IMG/VR virus record: IMGVR_UViG_3300025156_000001
Coordinates: 1 to 64,000 of that record
Direction: 5' to 3' (one strand)
Source of the DNA: a virus
DNA: 64,000 nucleotides
The notes beneath the pieces were generated by a model, which worked only from the letters and a program-made list of their open reading frames with translations, did no database searches and was not told the origin of the DNA. A program made the translations under genes and the position numbers. Each line of letters opens with the position of its first letter. Positions within the stretch are counted from its first letter, which is position 1. This document shows, in pieces, positions 52,201 through 59,447 of the stretch.

Positions 52201-52256
52201 TTGGATGGCCTAGAGGGGAGGAACCCTGGAAAACCATAGAGGAGGAGGAAGAATGA
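49221..52256 (+). CDS. Large tail/fibre protein
   Basis: 1011 residues. The first 90 residues include the CGEYLGGFST...C module (71-86) shared with the beta-helix protein at 35526. The rest is beta-rich with many Tyr, and includes a basic-acidic hinge near 520-560 (KEKTKSEEKKPYVDID) and an EEEE tail. Likely a central fibre or receptor-binding component. Confidence 0.7.
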   Translation: MTTLFVRDGVIISLQDGTTVNCDVDVNVGGTIKADTIVSDLTFGSDFNNDGVAGANNHTGTITISGTVTGCGEYLGGFSTYEPATCGTFSIDYTKRYEFDWDVTIANDNAPQCWNGLPISAVTDYGLYVTSNRLIFDYNGSPQTTPPMGVYLHSYGSDHPIGLTDTSARCYHYTTSWAEKTSTFTMGDSNIMQIMSTNLFTSLYIDLDTNGTGDFKTELYYYNGSWVKLQNSADHTLSLHSNGVIEFNAPYDWTTVQDPVSGTFTGYGIQIKVTSAPTVSPQIDPVNSNVYTQVVDDSISEPTNIMAMKQASISTPSVFRPSSTISAQFNSAEIGRLKDSDGFIVSGESRVIRGISLTNNNVLRRKIVSPVSVSITSANVGASDGYVDIPNTNPKPDIPLVMYATSSGTYKGECVRFSKNIYVTISGSNWRVHGLKGLHSSYDYKFYYLPMEIDMSSSEINGETVKRIVGVFGPTQTMSYPEGISTGIVSSSWTLEDPDSIVYNMSSGKFLGHKDLWNEYYTKEKTKSEEKKPYVDIDLPPIIGGRNNRHEDDDKFLVKRIHFGSRRMPRTYTRFYMSDDLGDKFIVKTPLGKSFIFSFNSMDRYPSTLMRFYNPGALYNGSLDLQISFSLASGLNVSGVDFYVWTNPDGIGKWEKVGGTDINYGDRYEDIKTIPITTDLSELGRYIYVMAVSKFPEFTQAKGLIVNGDVPEEDLSKTFNEIHEEFTNNEFSGERDLSQALPWEPQSTHMLFNTMFARIITHGTSDSATGYMDGIDYTYDDSTHKITFRTTGEKLNKLMERRVHVTGRKYYTTPAIVSSNETYTDIGKLGSTNGEWNNDETIEPRYTEAGFNFEFAINGIPYCGEYGIHGVFVHGVEKYIGKSNMLFKYRESYEYSSENDYKDNKIKRHNQGMGCYTISVKDIYNTAMETILDEDDIYMSLFYTSLTNNYYIVDYIVDTDYGIFSTSLLEENSFTTPKRCPNSDTIFPQVQLTVGWPRGEEPWKTIEEEEE

Positions 52257-53173
52257 CAGTAAGTAATGGGCCGGAACAAATAGGTGTATATATAGAGGAA
52301 GTGGTTACTGTTACATCTTCCACGCTAATATACACAACATATCCCATAAGCAAAAACATATGTGGTGAGGCATATACATACGACCCAACTGGTAATTCTT
52401 ATCTTAATGGCGGGATTACAAAGTTGATTAACGAGAGTGATAACGACACCGATTTATACCCATTCATACAGTATGTTGCAATCACAGGGGACTACCAAAT
52501 ACAAATAGCATCGGGGCACATGACAACCGGGGATAATATACGTGTTGGGTACTACGCTTCTGGTACAGATACATATACAACTGGCTCCGATATCACACAG
52601 GTGACAGACCCAACAGCAACTTATGCAAATTCATATACAGCGAATAAGGAACTGATGCAGTCATTGGCAAATATGATGGATATAAAATCACCGATACACT
52701 TGTTCAAGCTTGGGTACAGATACGCAGATAAAATGTTCTGGTCTAAATTTAGCAGTGATGATTTGAGTTCGTCGTTTACAAAAGAGGCCGAATACACGGT
52801 AGACACGGACACATTTGACTACTCTGTAGATATGAGCAAAATGTATCCATTTGTAGTAACAGAAGTGAGGGCGATATGTGACGATACGTCCTATAAGATA
52901 CGGCCAGTCCTATCTATTGGTACCAGAAATACTAATGGCTCGCCTGGATATATATGTGAAGGTAGTAACGACTACATAGATGCAAGTTCTACAACATGTA
53001 TATATAGAGGGTTATCTGGGACAAACCATATAATATCCATATATATAGGTAGGTATGTAGCAGACGGAATACAGATATGGCTAGATTCTACGATTGCATC
53101 TGGGCACACATTGAGTGTCGAGGTGGCGGGATATTATAAACCACTTATTGGTTCAGCATCGGGGATGGTATAA
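52253..53173 (+). CDS. Tail/receptor-binding protein, 306 aa
   Basis: Beta-rich, Thr/Ser/Tyr-rich. The segment MSKMYPFVVTEVRAICDD followed by strands and a YYKPL end resembles the tips of the next two proteins (e.g. HGLPAYITEVAVNIGQP at 54296), suggesting a small family of distal proteins. Overlaps the previous gene by four bases. Confidence 0.6.
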   Translation: MTVSNGPEQIGVYIEEVVTVTSSTLIYTTYPISKNICGEAYTYDPTGNSYLNGGITKLINESDNDTDLYPFIQYVAITGDYQIQIASGHMTTGDNIRVGYYASGTDTYTTGSDITQVTDPTATYANSYTANKELMQSLANMMDIKSPIHLFKLGYRYADKMFWSKFSSDDLSSSFTKEAEYTVDTDTFDYSVDMSKMYPFVVTEVRAICDDTSYKIRPVLSIGTRNTNGSPGYICEGSNDYIDASSTTCIYRGLSGTNHIISIYIGRYVADGIQIWLDSTIASGHTLSVEVAGYYKPLIGSASGMV

Positions 53174-54294
53174 TGGAATCTGATAACGACGTGACAACAA
53201 AGTCCACGATGGGCGGTGGAATACGACAAAGATTTAGACTTACTGCGGATTCATCCCCAAAAATTGAACTCCCCGCCGGTAGTAGTACAACTGGGGCGAC
53301 TAGAATATTTACACCCACACATCCGTTCCTACTTATACCTGGGTTGGATTCTTCGGTGAGTATATATTATGGTGTTGAACGCGCCTTTAACGAAACTACG
53401 CAGATGGATGTAATATCCGCAATGACAAAGACTAGTAACCAGTATATATATTTCGACCCGACATATGTAACAGATGGGGATATAATAGACCTAACAGTTT
53501 ATACTAACTACCCACCCGTAAATACAGAAATGCCTATACAGAGAGAATGGATTGAACAATTCTATAGACATGCTGGCTCAATGGATAGAATAGACTTTGG
53601 GAATTACACCCCACCATTTAAATGGGCGATGGACCAATCATCCTATTCCGACCTAACATTCGCATTTCATCAAAGACTCTTCTACTCGTATCACGGTTGG
53701 GTTGCAGAGAAGTCGAGAGTTGAAGGCCAACTAGACAGTTGTTTCTCTATAACCCCACAGAATGAGACGATACTTTCCTGGGATGCAACATCCAGCAAGA
53801 ATATTGGGCAGTATATAGGGGATGCCGCACTAAATTCTGTGTACGGTGACAATGATATGTATACAGTGCAACCGATACCGTTCTATATTACTGGGTTTAC
53901 ATTCTACTGTAAGATGAAAAATACAAATTATGATATAGAGAAGGGGGCGGCTATAAAGCTAACGTTTGATATAGATGGGAATTCGTCTGCTATAGGCAGT
54001 AAGCCGGGATACAGGGATTCCGATGAAATTCTTATACAGGCAGAGAAATTTGGAGACAATGACAACTTTATTATGTCGTTCTCATCCGTTATAGACTACT
54101 CATCATTAACACCAGCATATTCTCTAGGTGAATCCATAGGCGGTGAAGAATATGGTGTAGTTAACCGGAAGCTCGGTATAGTAAGGGCAAGTTCTATAAA
54201 GGTATCCGCCATGCTACTTGGGGATGACCCGGACTATAACGAAATAGATAAATGGTATCTAACTATATCTGGATATATAACTATGGGGTATTGA
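53173..54294 (+). CDS. Tail/receptor-binding protein, 373 aa
   Basis: Contains YTVQPIPFYITGFTFYCKMK, similar in pattern to neighbours on both sides, then IKLTFDIDGNSSAIG. It has LPAGSSTTGATRIFTPTHPF near the N-terminus. One-base overlap with the previous gene. Role as attachment protein inferred from place at the end of the virion operon. Confidence 0.58.
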   Translation: MESDNDVTTKSTMGGGIRQRFRLTADSSPKIELPAGSSTTGATRIFTPTHPFLLIPGLDSSVSIYYGVERAFNETTQMDVISAMTKTSNQYIYFDPTYVTDGDIIDLTVYTNYPPVNTEMPIQREWIEQFYRHAGSMDRIDFGNYTPPFKWAMDQSSYSDLTFAFHQRLFYSYHGWVAEKSRVEGQLDSCFSITPQNETILSWDATSSKNIGQYIGDAALNSVYGDNDMYTVQPIPFYITGFTFYCKMKNTNYDIEKGAAIKLTFDIDGNSSAIGSKPGYRDSDEILIQAEKFGDNDNFIMSFSSVIDYSSLTPAYSLGESIGGEEYGVVNRKLGIVRASSIKVSAMLLGDDPDYNEIDKWYLTISGYITMGY

Positions 54295-54295
54295 A

Positions 54296-55294
54296 ATGGC
54301 AGACTTTTATGCGTATGGGTCGGATAAGGAAGTAGATAATAGAGTTCTCATGGCAATGGGAAATATGTCTATAGGTATACCTAGGATAGAAAAAAACTAT
54401 GCAATATCAGATGATGTTATACACTTGAGGGGGCCAGCCATAGAGATAAATCACCCGGACGACTACAATAGTCTTAAATACAGAACTGGGCACGGCGCGG
54501 GGCCAACCTTTGAGGTGATGAAATATGGTGTTGCTGGTATATATAATGTATCAACAACGTCATGGATTACATCGAGTATAGATGATGTAGATAGTTCTGG
54601 CACAACTATAAATATGGATAGCGGTGTTACGGCCGGTGATGAACTGAAGATTTACTACTATGCGGGGGTTGCATTTAATGGTAGTAGATATATGGGTATA
54701 CTGGAAGGGGATATGCTTCTACCGGAGACGATAGATATATTAACCAGGGTGTATAATGATTCCGTTATATCTAGATTCGGCACACATAGTAACGACCAGG
54801 GGGATACGTACCAGTGGTATGCTGACGCAATGTATAACAGTAGTGTTAGCTGTACTGCCGATACATGGACAACGCTTTTTGATTATGGGTCTACCGGCTC
54901 ATCCAGAATACACGGCCTCCCGGCCTATATAACAGAAGTAGCGGTAAATATCGGCCAGCCTTCGTCGATAAGTGCAATAAGGTTCAAGATAACACTCGAC
55001 GGGAAAATAATAACTAGGGGTTTTGGCACGGATACAACTGTATTTTACGAAATCGATGAAGCCTTATACGCAGAAAGTGGTGGGCCATATTCTAATACCC
55101 CGGGTATGATGAAGAATGGTAACGACGAGGCGATGTTCTTTGATATATATAAAGATATGAATGGTGATAAGATACTACTCTTCAACCTGGGTATGGCAGA
55201 AATGACAAGTTCGTTTAAGGTCGAGGTGCGCTCCGCGGCATATGCCATCACATGTGATATAAACATAAGGGCGATAATAGATGCTACTGCATAA
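54296..55294 (+). CDS. Tail/receptor-binding protein, 332 aa
   Basis: The last gene of the virion operon. Middle part: VSTTSWITSSIDDVDSSGTT with a following AGDELKIYYYAG, then a C-terminal strand set starting GLPAYITEVAV. Its stop codon is directly adjacent to that of the convergent methyltransferase gene, with no terminator between them. Confidence 0.58.
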   Translation: MADFYAYGSDKEVDNRVLMAMGNMSIGIPRIEKNYAISDDVIHLRGPAIEINHPDDYNSLKYRTGHGAGPTFEVMKYGVAGIYNVSTTSWITSSIDDVDSSGTTINMDSGVTAGDELKIYYYAGVAFNGSRYMGILEGDMLLPETIDILTRVYNDSVISRFGTHSNDQGDTYQWYADAMYNSSVSCTADTWTTLFDYGSTGSSRIHGLPAYITEVAVNIGQPSSISAIRFKITLDGKIITRGFGTDTTVFYEIDEALYAESGGPYSNTPGMMKNGNDEAMFFDIYKDMNGDKILLFNLGMAEMTSSFKVEVRSAAYAITCDINIRAIIDATA

Positions 55295-56266
55295 TTACAA
55301 CCCCAAATATTCATCAATAAGTGTATTATAGTCACCACACAAATCGAACCCGAGCCCAATCTTACCCTGGCTATTCGCTACCTTTATTGTCGTGCCTCTA
55401 CCCAAGAATGGGTCAAACACAATACCGCCTGGTTTGCAACAAGCGTCTATCGGCACAGAAATCAACTCTTCCGGGTATACAGCATAGTGCCCCCCTTTAA
55501 ATGATGCCGGGTTTATTTCCCATACAGTCCTCATATTCCTGGTGCCATCAGAGCCTTTCTCTATCATACGTCTTTTGATACCCGACGGGTCCTCCGCTTT
55601 TGCGCCCCCATACTCCTTTACGGCTTTACCGTTATACTTCCTCTCTATCCACCATTTGCTTTTTGCTGGTTCTTTCTGTTGTTTGAAGTAATAGTGTGGG
55701 TTTTTTGTAAAGAAGAACAAATATTCAAAGTCCACAGTAAATCTATCTTTTGCACTAGATGGTTTACAACTAGGTTTCTTCCATATTATCGTATTACGAA
55801 GTATCCACCCACTGTCTATCATAGCAGTAGCAAATCTAAACGGTATACCCAACATCGTCTTATTTGGGTAACCTTTCGCCCTGGTTGGATTGCTCTGTGC
55901 ACCACTATATTCTCCTTTACCAAATTGCGTGTGTCTTTCCCTGCCTTCTTTTGTTGAGCCGGCGCCACCACTGCCATTGTATGTATCTCCAATATTAACC
56001 CACAGAGCGCCACCATCTTTGAGTTTCTGTCTATATATTCCTGTAAACCCAGTTACTAGACGGTGTATATATGTCATGAAGGTTTCTTCAGACCCCATCT
56101 CCCTACTATCATCTACATAATTTCGTAAACTCCAATAAGGGGGTGAAGTTATTATCATATCCAAACTCCTATCTGGTATGGTCTGGGTCATTGGCCCAAC
56201 CCAATCACCATTGATATATGGCTTCGTGCTTGCCCACCACTCAGGTATCTGTAGTATTCCAGTCAT
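55295..56266 (-). CDS. DNA methyltransferase, beta class (m4C/m6A type)
   Basis: 323 residues. The catalytic TSPPYW at 40-45 precedes the AdoMet-binding FDPFLGRGTT at 284-293, the beta-class order. Between them lies the target-recognition region with many Lys/Arg. It would methylate adenine N6 or cytosine N4 in a specific site, probably to evade host restriction. No restriction enzyme gene is near. GTGGAGTAA precedes the ATG. Confidence 0.9.
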   Translation of the reverse strand: MTGILQIPEWWASTKPYINGDWVGPMTQTIPDRSLDMIITSPPYWSLRNYVDDSREMGSEETFMTYIHRLVTGFTGIYRQKLKDGGALWVNIGDTYNGSGGAGSTKEGRERHTQFGKGEYSGAQSNPTRAKGYPNKTMLGIPFRFATAMIDSGWILRNTIIWKKPSCKPSSAKDRFTVDFEYLFFFTKNPHYYFKQQKEPAKSKWWIERKYNGKAVKEYGGAKAEDPSGIKRRMIEKGSDGTRNMRTVWEINPASFKGGHYAVYPEELISVPIDACCKPGGIVFDPFLGRGTTIKVANSQGKIGLGFDLCGDYNTLIDEYLGL

Positions 56267-56578
56267 TTACTCCACATCCGATTTAAGTTCCCAATCATCA
56301 TAATCACACGCGTGTTCCAATAGGAATGCGAATAGTCTACTATGCATCATTAATATTGTAAAGTTAGAAAGTATGTCATGGTCTTCAACTATATCGTGTA
56401 TATCACTAACCGATAAGTCTGATACCTTTTTGTCTATATACTGACGTTCCTTTTCACCATCACAATATTCATATACATCATCAAATATCTTCTTATAATC
56501 ATCCATCATATACATAGAAATATTTCTACCGACATATATCTTTTTATCCCCGTTTACCATATAGTAGTCTACGCCCAT
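56267..56578 (-). CDS. Hypothetical acidic protein, 104 aa
   Basis: Acidic and helical, no known family. The start at 56578 follows GGTGATAGT; longer frames would overlap the upstream Cys-rich gene. It overlaps nothing and ends one base before the methyltransferase start. Confidence 0.6.
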   Translation of the reverse strand: MGVDYYMVNGDKKIYVGRNISMYMMDDYKKIFDDVYEYCDGEKERQYIDKKVSDLSVSDIHDIVEDHDILSNFTILMMHSRLFAFLLEHACDYDDWELKSDVE

Positions 56579-56582
56579 ACTA

Positions 56583-56816
56583 TCACCTAGCATTATTTGG
56601 TTTATACTTTTTACATATCCCAGTTGGTTGGACACATGGGAAACGATATTCGGATTCGGTATAACTACAAGAATATATTCTACCATGCCTACGATAATAT
56701 TTACAAGTGAAACAACATTTCAATCCCAATCTATCCGCATAATCGTTCTCTGTAAGGAACTTCTCCATTTCTTTTCGTTCTTTCTTTTCTTGTTCTGTTA
56801 TATATGCTTCCCACAT
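56583..56816 (-). CDS. Four-Cys miniprotein, paralogue of the 4348 gene
   Basis: 77 residues. A charged helix precedes CCFTCKYY...YSCSYTES...CVQPTGICKKYK, the same order as the protein at 4348-4626. GGTGGGTAAT sets the ATG at 56816, which the stop of the next small gene nearly touches. Confidence 0.65.
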   Translation of the reverse strand: MWEAYITEQEKKERKEMEKFLTENDYADRLGLKCCFTCKYYRRHGRIYSCSYTESEYRFPCVQPTGICKKYKPNNAR

Positions 56817-56817
56817 A

Positions 56818-56916
56818 TTACCCACCCCCACAATACGGGCACGGCGCAGATGTGCCATCTACCCTCTTAACGTATTTCTTTCCTTCACAGTACCAGCATA
56901 CTTTGTTGTAGTTCAT
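56818..56916 (-). CDS. Zinc-ribbon miniprotein, 32 aa
   Basis: CWYC at 7-10 and CPYC at 26-29 form a minimal zinc ribbon. GGTGTTAAT precedes the ATG at 56916. Confidence 0.6.
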   Translation of the reverse strand: MNYNKVCWYCEGKKYVKRVDGTSAPCPYCGGG

Positions 56917-56937
56917 ATTAACACCACACTATACATA

Positions 56938-57090
56938 TTAAAACTCCTCTGGGGGTTGTTCTGTATATTCATCCAATTCAACACTTGTGTCCTGTTTTAC
57001 TCTACATTGATAACACACCCATCTATTACCAACCCAATATCCCCAACTTGAATACTTACCACACCATTGACACCTTCTTGATTTGCCCAT
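56938..57090 (-). CDS. Zinc-ribbon miniprotein, 50 aa
   Basis: CQWC at 7-10 and CYQC at 26-29, then an acidic tail. Same spacing as the 32-aa neighbour, so perhaps a duplicate with added tail. AGGTGTTAAT precedes the ATG at 57090. Confidence 0.6.
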   Translation of the reverse strand: MGKSRRCQWCGKYSSWGYWVGNRWVCYQCRVKQDTSVELDEYTEQPPEEF

Positions 57091-57098
57091 ATTAACAC

Positions 57099-57275
57099 CT
57101 ACAGTATATTTCTAACTATATCATTAACTACGTCCCCTTCTACAGTATCTATATCTGATGGCTCGACTACTATATCATCCTTATACAGTTTGTATCCAAG
57201 TCTATATAAAGAGTTAAATACAAACATTGTTATAAGCGATATATCACTAATAGGCAACACTTTATCATAGTCCAT
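57099..57275 (-). CDS. Hypothetical protein, 58 aa
   Basis: Hydrophobic N-terminal half (SDISLITMFVFNSLYRLGY) that could be a short membrane or amphipathic helix, then an acidic tail. AGGAGGAAGTAAT is an excellent ribosome site. Confidence 0.55.
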   Translation of the reverse strand: MDYDKVLPISDISLITMFVFNSLYRLGYKLYKDDIVVEPSDIDTVEGDVVNDIVRNIL

Positions 57276-57276
57276 A

Positions 57277-57372
57277 TTACTTCCTCCTATATTTACATTC
57301 TATTGAATCAAGTGTGCATGTACCATGTCTATAGTACTTACAATCCTCGGCTCCAAGTCCACATATTCTCAT
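57277..57372 (-). CDS. Cys-rich miniprotein, 31 aa
   Basis: Four Cys (4, 11, 19, 27) in 31 residues. Its ATG overlaps the TGA of the primase gene, and AAGGAGATATT lies inside the primase end, so the two are coupled. Confidence 0.6.
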   Translation of the reverse strand: MRICGLGAEDCKYYRHGTCTLDSIECKYRRK

Positions 57373-58445
57373 AATATCTCCTTCCATACATTATCATACT
57401 CTATTGGTGGTTCCCAAAAAGTGCCCGGTATTGGCACCCTTTCTTCTACGCCATCGAATTCATCTTCTGCTATTACCCCTTTAATCCAGTTATGCGTATA
57501 CCTTATATTGTACATGGTTTCCCTACTGTTTGGGTTATAGTCTTCCCACTTAACGTTTGCGGTTAGCCACTTATGTATCTCTTCCGGGTCCATTGCATAA
57601 TAATATGATAAATATGATACAAGATGTACCTTAAGCATATGCTTTACATCTATATCCATATTACATATAACCTTAAGTTGCGGGGGCAAAAGCCTATACC
57701 ATCTATCTCCTTTCTTTGACCATTTTAATGATGATATCTGACTTGGCGTTAAACTCATAAGCTCCATAGAGGTCTTTTCGAACTCCAGTTTGTCATCGTA
57801 TGTATCTAGATTTATATCTTTATACTCATATGCATCAAACGTGTAATCCGGTATATCCTCTAATAATAGCATCCTCCTATTTACTATATTTATTGTATCG
57901 CCGTAGTTTATAGGCACCGCAAATTTCCTACTGCCCATATGAATAGATAGCCCTCTAACAAGTCTACCCCTTTCATACATATGCATGTCTACAAATGGCC
58001 TTGTCTCAGCCCTACCTATATTAACGTTAGTTAATTTTGCGGTATTATATATAGTAAATGCTATGTTTTTCATCGTCTGTAATATTCTGTTTTCACCCCA
58101 TGTACCCGGGAACTTCATTGGCAGTATTATATGTGTTCCAGATTTACCGGATGCTTTCATCAATGGATACACACCAAGAAGTTCGTACGTTGCGTTGTAG
58201 AGTTTGTACGTATTCAGTAGTATACTGGTGTCTATGCCATTACCGTCCAAATCCATAACAAACATATACTTATTCTTCTCCTTATATTTAATACTTCGTG
58301 CCCAACCAACATTGTCTATACCCCATCCTCTGAAGTTTTTCTTACTCCACACACCATTGTCGACTTCCCATCTGAGTTCATTTGCCCCATAGCAAAATTC
58401 CAGATTGAGTTTCTCTAGTGCTTTAAGTCTGGGATTTATAATCAA
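57369..58445 (-). CDS. Archaeal/eukaryotic-type primase (PriS-like)
   Basis: 358 residues. The catalytic DLD at 65-67 in YMFVMDLDGNG, the SGKSGTHI motif at 99-106, and the third-acidic/His region ending RGLSIHMG at 164-171 identify the AEP superfamily. It would make primers for the family B polymerase nearby. It begins with TTG at 58445 after GTGAAGTGATACA; there is no suitable ATG. The C-terminal half has no PriL-type iron-sulphur or helicase motif. Confidence 0.85.
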   Translation of the reverse strand: MIINPRLKALEKLNLEFCYGANELRWEVDNGVWSKKNFRGWGIDNVGWARSIKYKEKNKYMFVMDLDGNGIDTSILLNTYKLYNATYELLGVYPLMKASGKSGTHIILPMKFPGTWGENRILQTMKNIAFTIYNTAKLTNVNIGRAETRPFVDMHMYERGRLVRGLSIHMGSRKFAVPINYGDTINIVNRRMLLLEDIPDYTFDAYEYKDINLDTYDDKLEFEKTSMELMSLTPSQISSLKWSKKGDRWYRLLPPQLKVICNMDIDVKHMLKVHLVSYLSYYYAMDPEEIHKWLTANVKWEDYNPNSRETMYNIRYTHNWIKGVIAEDEFDGVEERVPIPGTFWEPPIEYDNVWKEIL

Positions 58446-58449
58446 TGTA

Positions 58450-58593
58450 TCACTTCACAAATAAATCTAGTTTAGTATCTTCTTTATCAGGTTCTGCCTT
58501 ATGTTTATATCCTACACCCATATAGCAATCCAAACACAATCCACCCTCCCATAGATGCTCTGTATATCTTTTACATCGTCTACATTCCGCCAT
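58450..58593 (-). CDS. Zinc-ribbon miniprotein, 47 aa
   Basis: CRRC at 4-7 and CLDC at 20-23, followed by a charged tail. GGTGATAAC precedes the ATG at 58593. Its end supplies the ribosome site of the primase, so it may also be coupled to it. Confidence 0.65.
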   Translation of the reverse strand: MAECRRCKRYTEHLWEGGLCLDCYMGVGYKHKAEPDKEDTKLDLFVK

Positions 58594-58597
58594 GTTA

Positions 58598-58783
58598 TCA
58601 CCTACCGTATAATTTCCTTGCGCCCTCATGACTTCTCGGTGTATACCATGCGTCTTCTACCCAGTATACAGCAGTCTCTGTGTGTATACCATTGTCATAT
58701 TCCGTCTCCTCTGTCCTGGAAGACCACGTCTTTCCAGTAATTACATCCCATGCTATAGATATTCTTTTCCATATAGACATCAT
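58598..58783 (-). CDS. Hypothetical protein, 61 aa
   Basis: Starts MMSIWKR, rich in Trp, Glu and Thr. No known family. GGTGATTTAA precedes the ATG. It lies between the resolvase and the Cys-rich gene. Confidence 0.55.
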   Translation of the reverse strand: MMSIWKRISIAWDVITGKTWSSRTEETEYDNGIHTETAVYWVEDAWYTPRSHEGARKLYGR

Positions 58784-58788
58784 TTAAA

Positions 58789-59292
58789 TCACCCAAATAG
58801 TTTTATCCACGGCCAACTCTTTATATCGGCTTTAGTTGGTTTCTTAAATATCGCCCTGATAAATCTCTTTAACGGCATAGCTTCAGCCCAATTATAATCT
58901 ATATATACTCCACCTTTATTTCCTGTTTCCTTTATCACTTCTGTGCATGGTATTACTCTCCACCTATCCACCAAGTCGGTTTTATCGCCTTTCCTCTTAT
59001 ACCTTAATGCATAAAATGTAAGGACATTCCATTTGTTATATATATCCATATACCTATTAAACTGCTCAATAACCTGCTCTTTATAGTTACGTCTTATTTG
59101 TGTAAACGATTTGCATTCTATAGGTATAAACTTGTTCCAGTGTTCTATCCTTACATTTTTACTTACTATCAAGTTATCCCACCCTGGAGTTGTACCACCT
59201 ATATGCCATACTAGAATGTTCTCATCCGTATGTTCTATTATACGCTTGAATTCCCATTCATAACCTACGCCCATTCTCTTCGACACTCGCAT
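58789..59292 (-). CDS. Hjc-like Holliday junction resolvase/PD-(D/E)xK nuclease
   Basis: 167 residues. Layout: YEWEF near 11-15, PGWDN with Asp39, and IPIECKS with Glu59 and Lys61, the E-D-ExK set of archaeal Hjc-type nucleases. EQFNRYMDIY follows, as Hjc proteins often have EQ. It probably resolves branched DNA before packaging. The C-terminal 60 residues extend beyond standard Hjc. ATG overlaps the upstream TAA (TAATG). Confidence 0.75.
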   Translation of the reverse strand: MRVSKRMGVGYEWEFKRIIEHTDENILVWHIGGTTPGWDNLIVSKNVRIEHWNKFIPIECKSFTQIRRNYKEQVIEQFNRYMDIYNKWNVLTFYALRYKRKGDKTDLVDRWRVIPCTEVIKETGNKGGVYIDYNWAEAMPLKRFIRAIFKKPTKADIKSWPWIKLFG

Positions 59293-59447
59293 TAGAAACC
59301 CCCAATGGGCATATTACGAAGTCTGAGCGAACTCAATTCACCCTCCAATTTTTTTATGTTTGCTTCTATGGTTGCTATTCTAGCCTTTATTTGCTGTATC
59401 TCATAGTTGTTGTTCTCTATCAAGTTTACTATGTATTCTTCATTCAT
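59292..59447 (-). CDS. Short coiled-coil protein, 51 aa
   Basis: A heptad-rich helix (YEIQQIKARIATIEANIKKL) spanning most of the protein. It lies between polymerase and resolvase, one base overlap with the latter. GGTGATTAG in the polymerase end supports the ATG. Could be a polymerase or resolvase accessory. Confidence 0.6.
   Translation of the reverse strand: MNEEYIVNLIENNNYEIQQIKARIATIEANIKKLEGELSSLRLRNMPIGGF

Noticed and set aside
55290-55300. Terminator between the convergent virion and methyltransferase genes
   Set aside because: The two stop codons are adjacent and no hairpin or T-run can be seen there.
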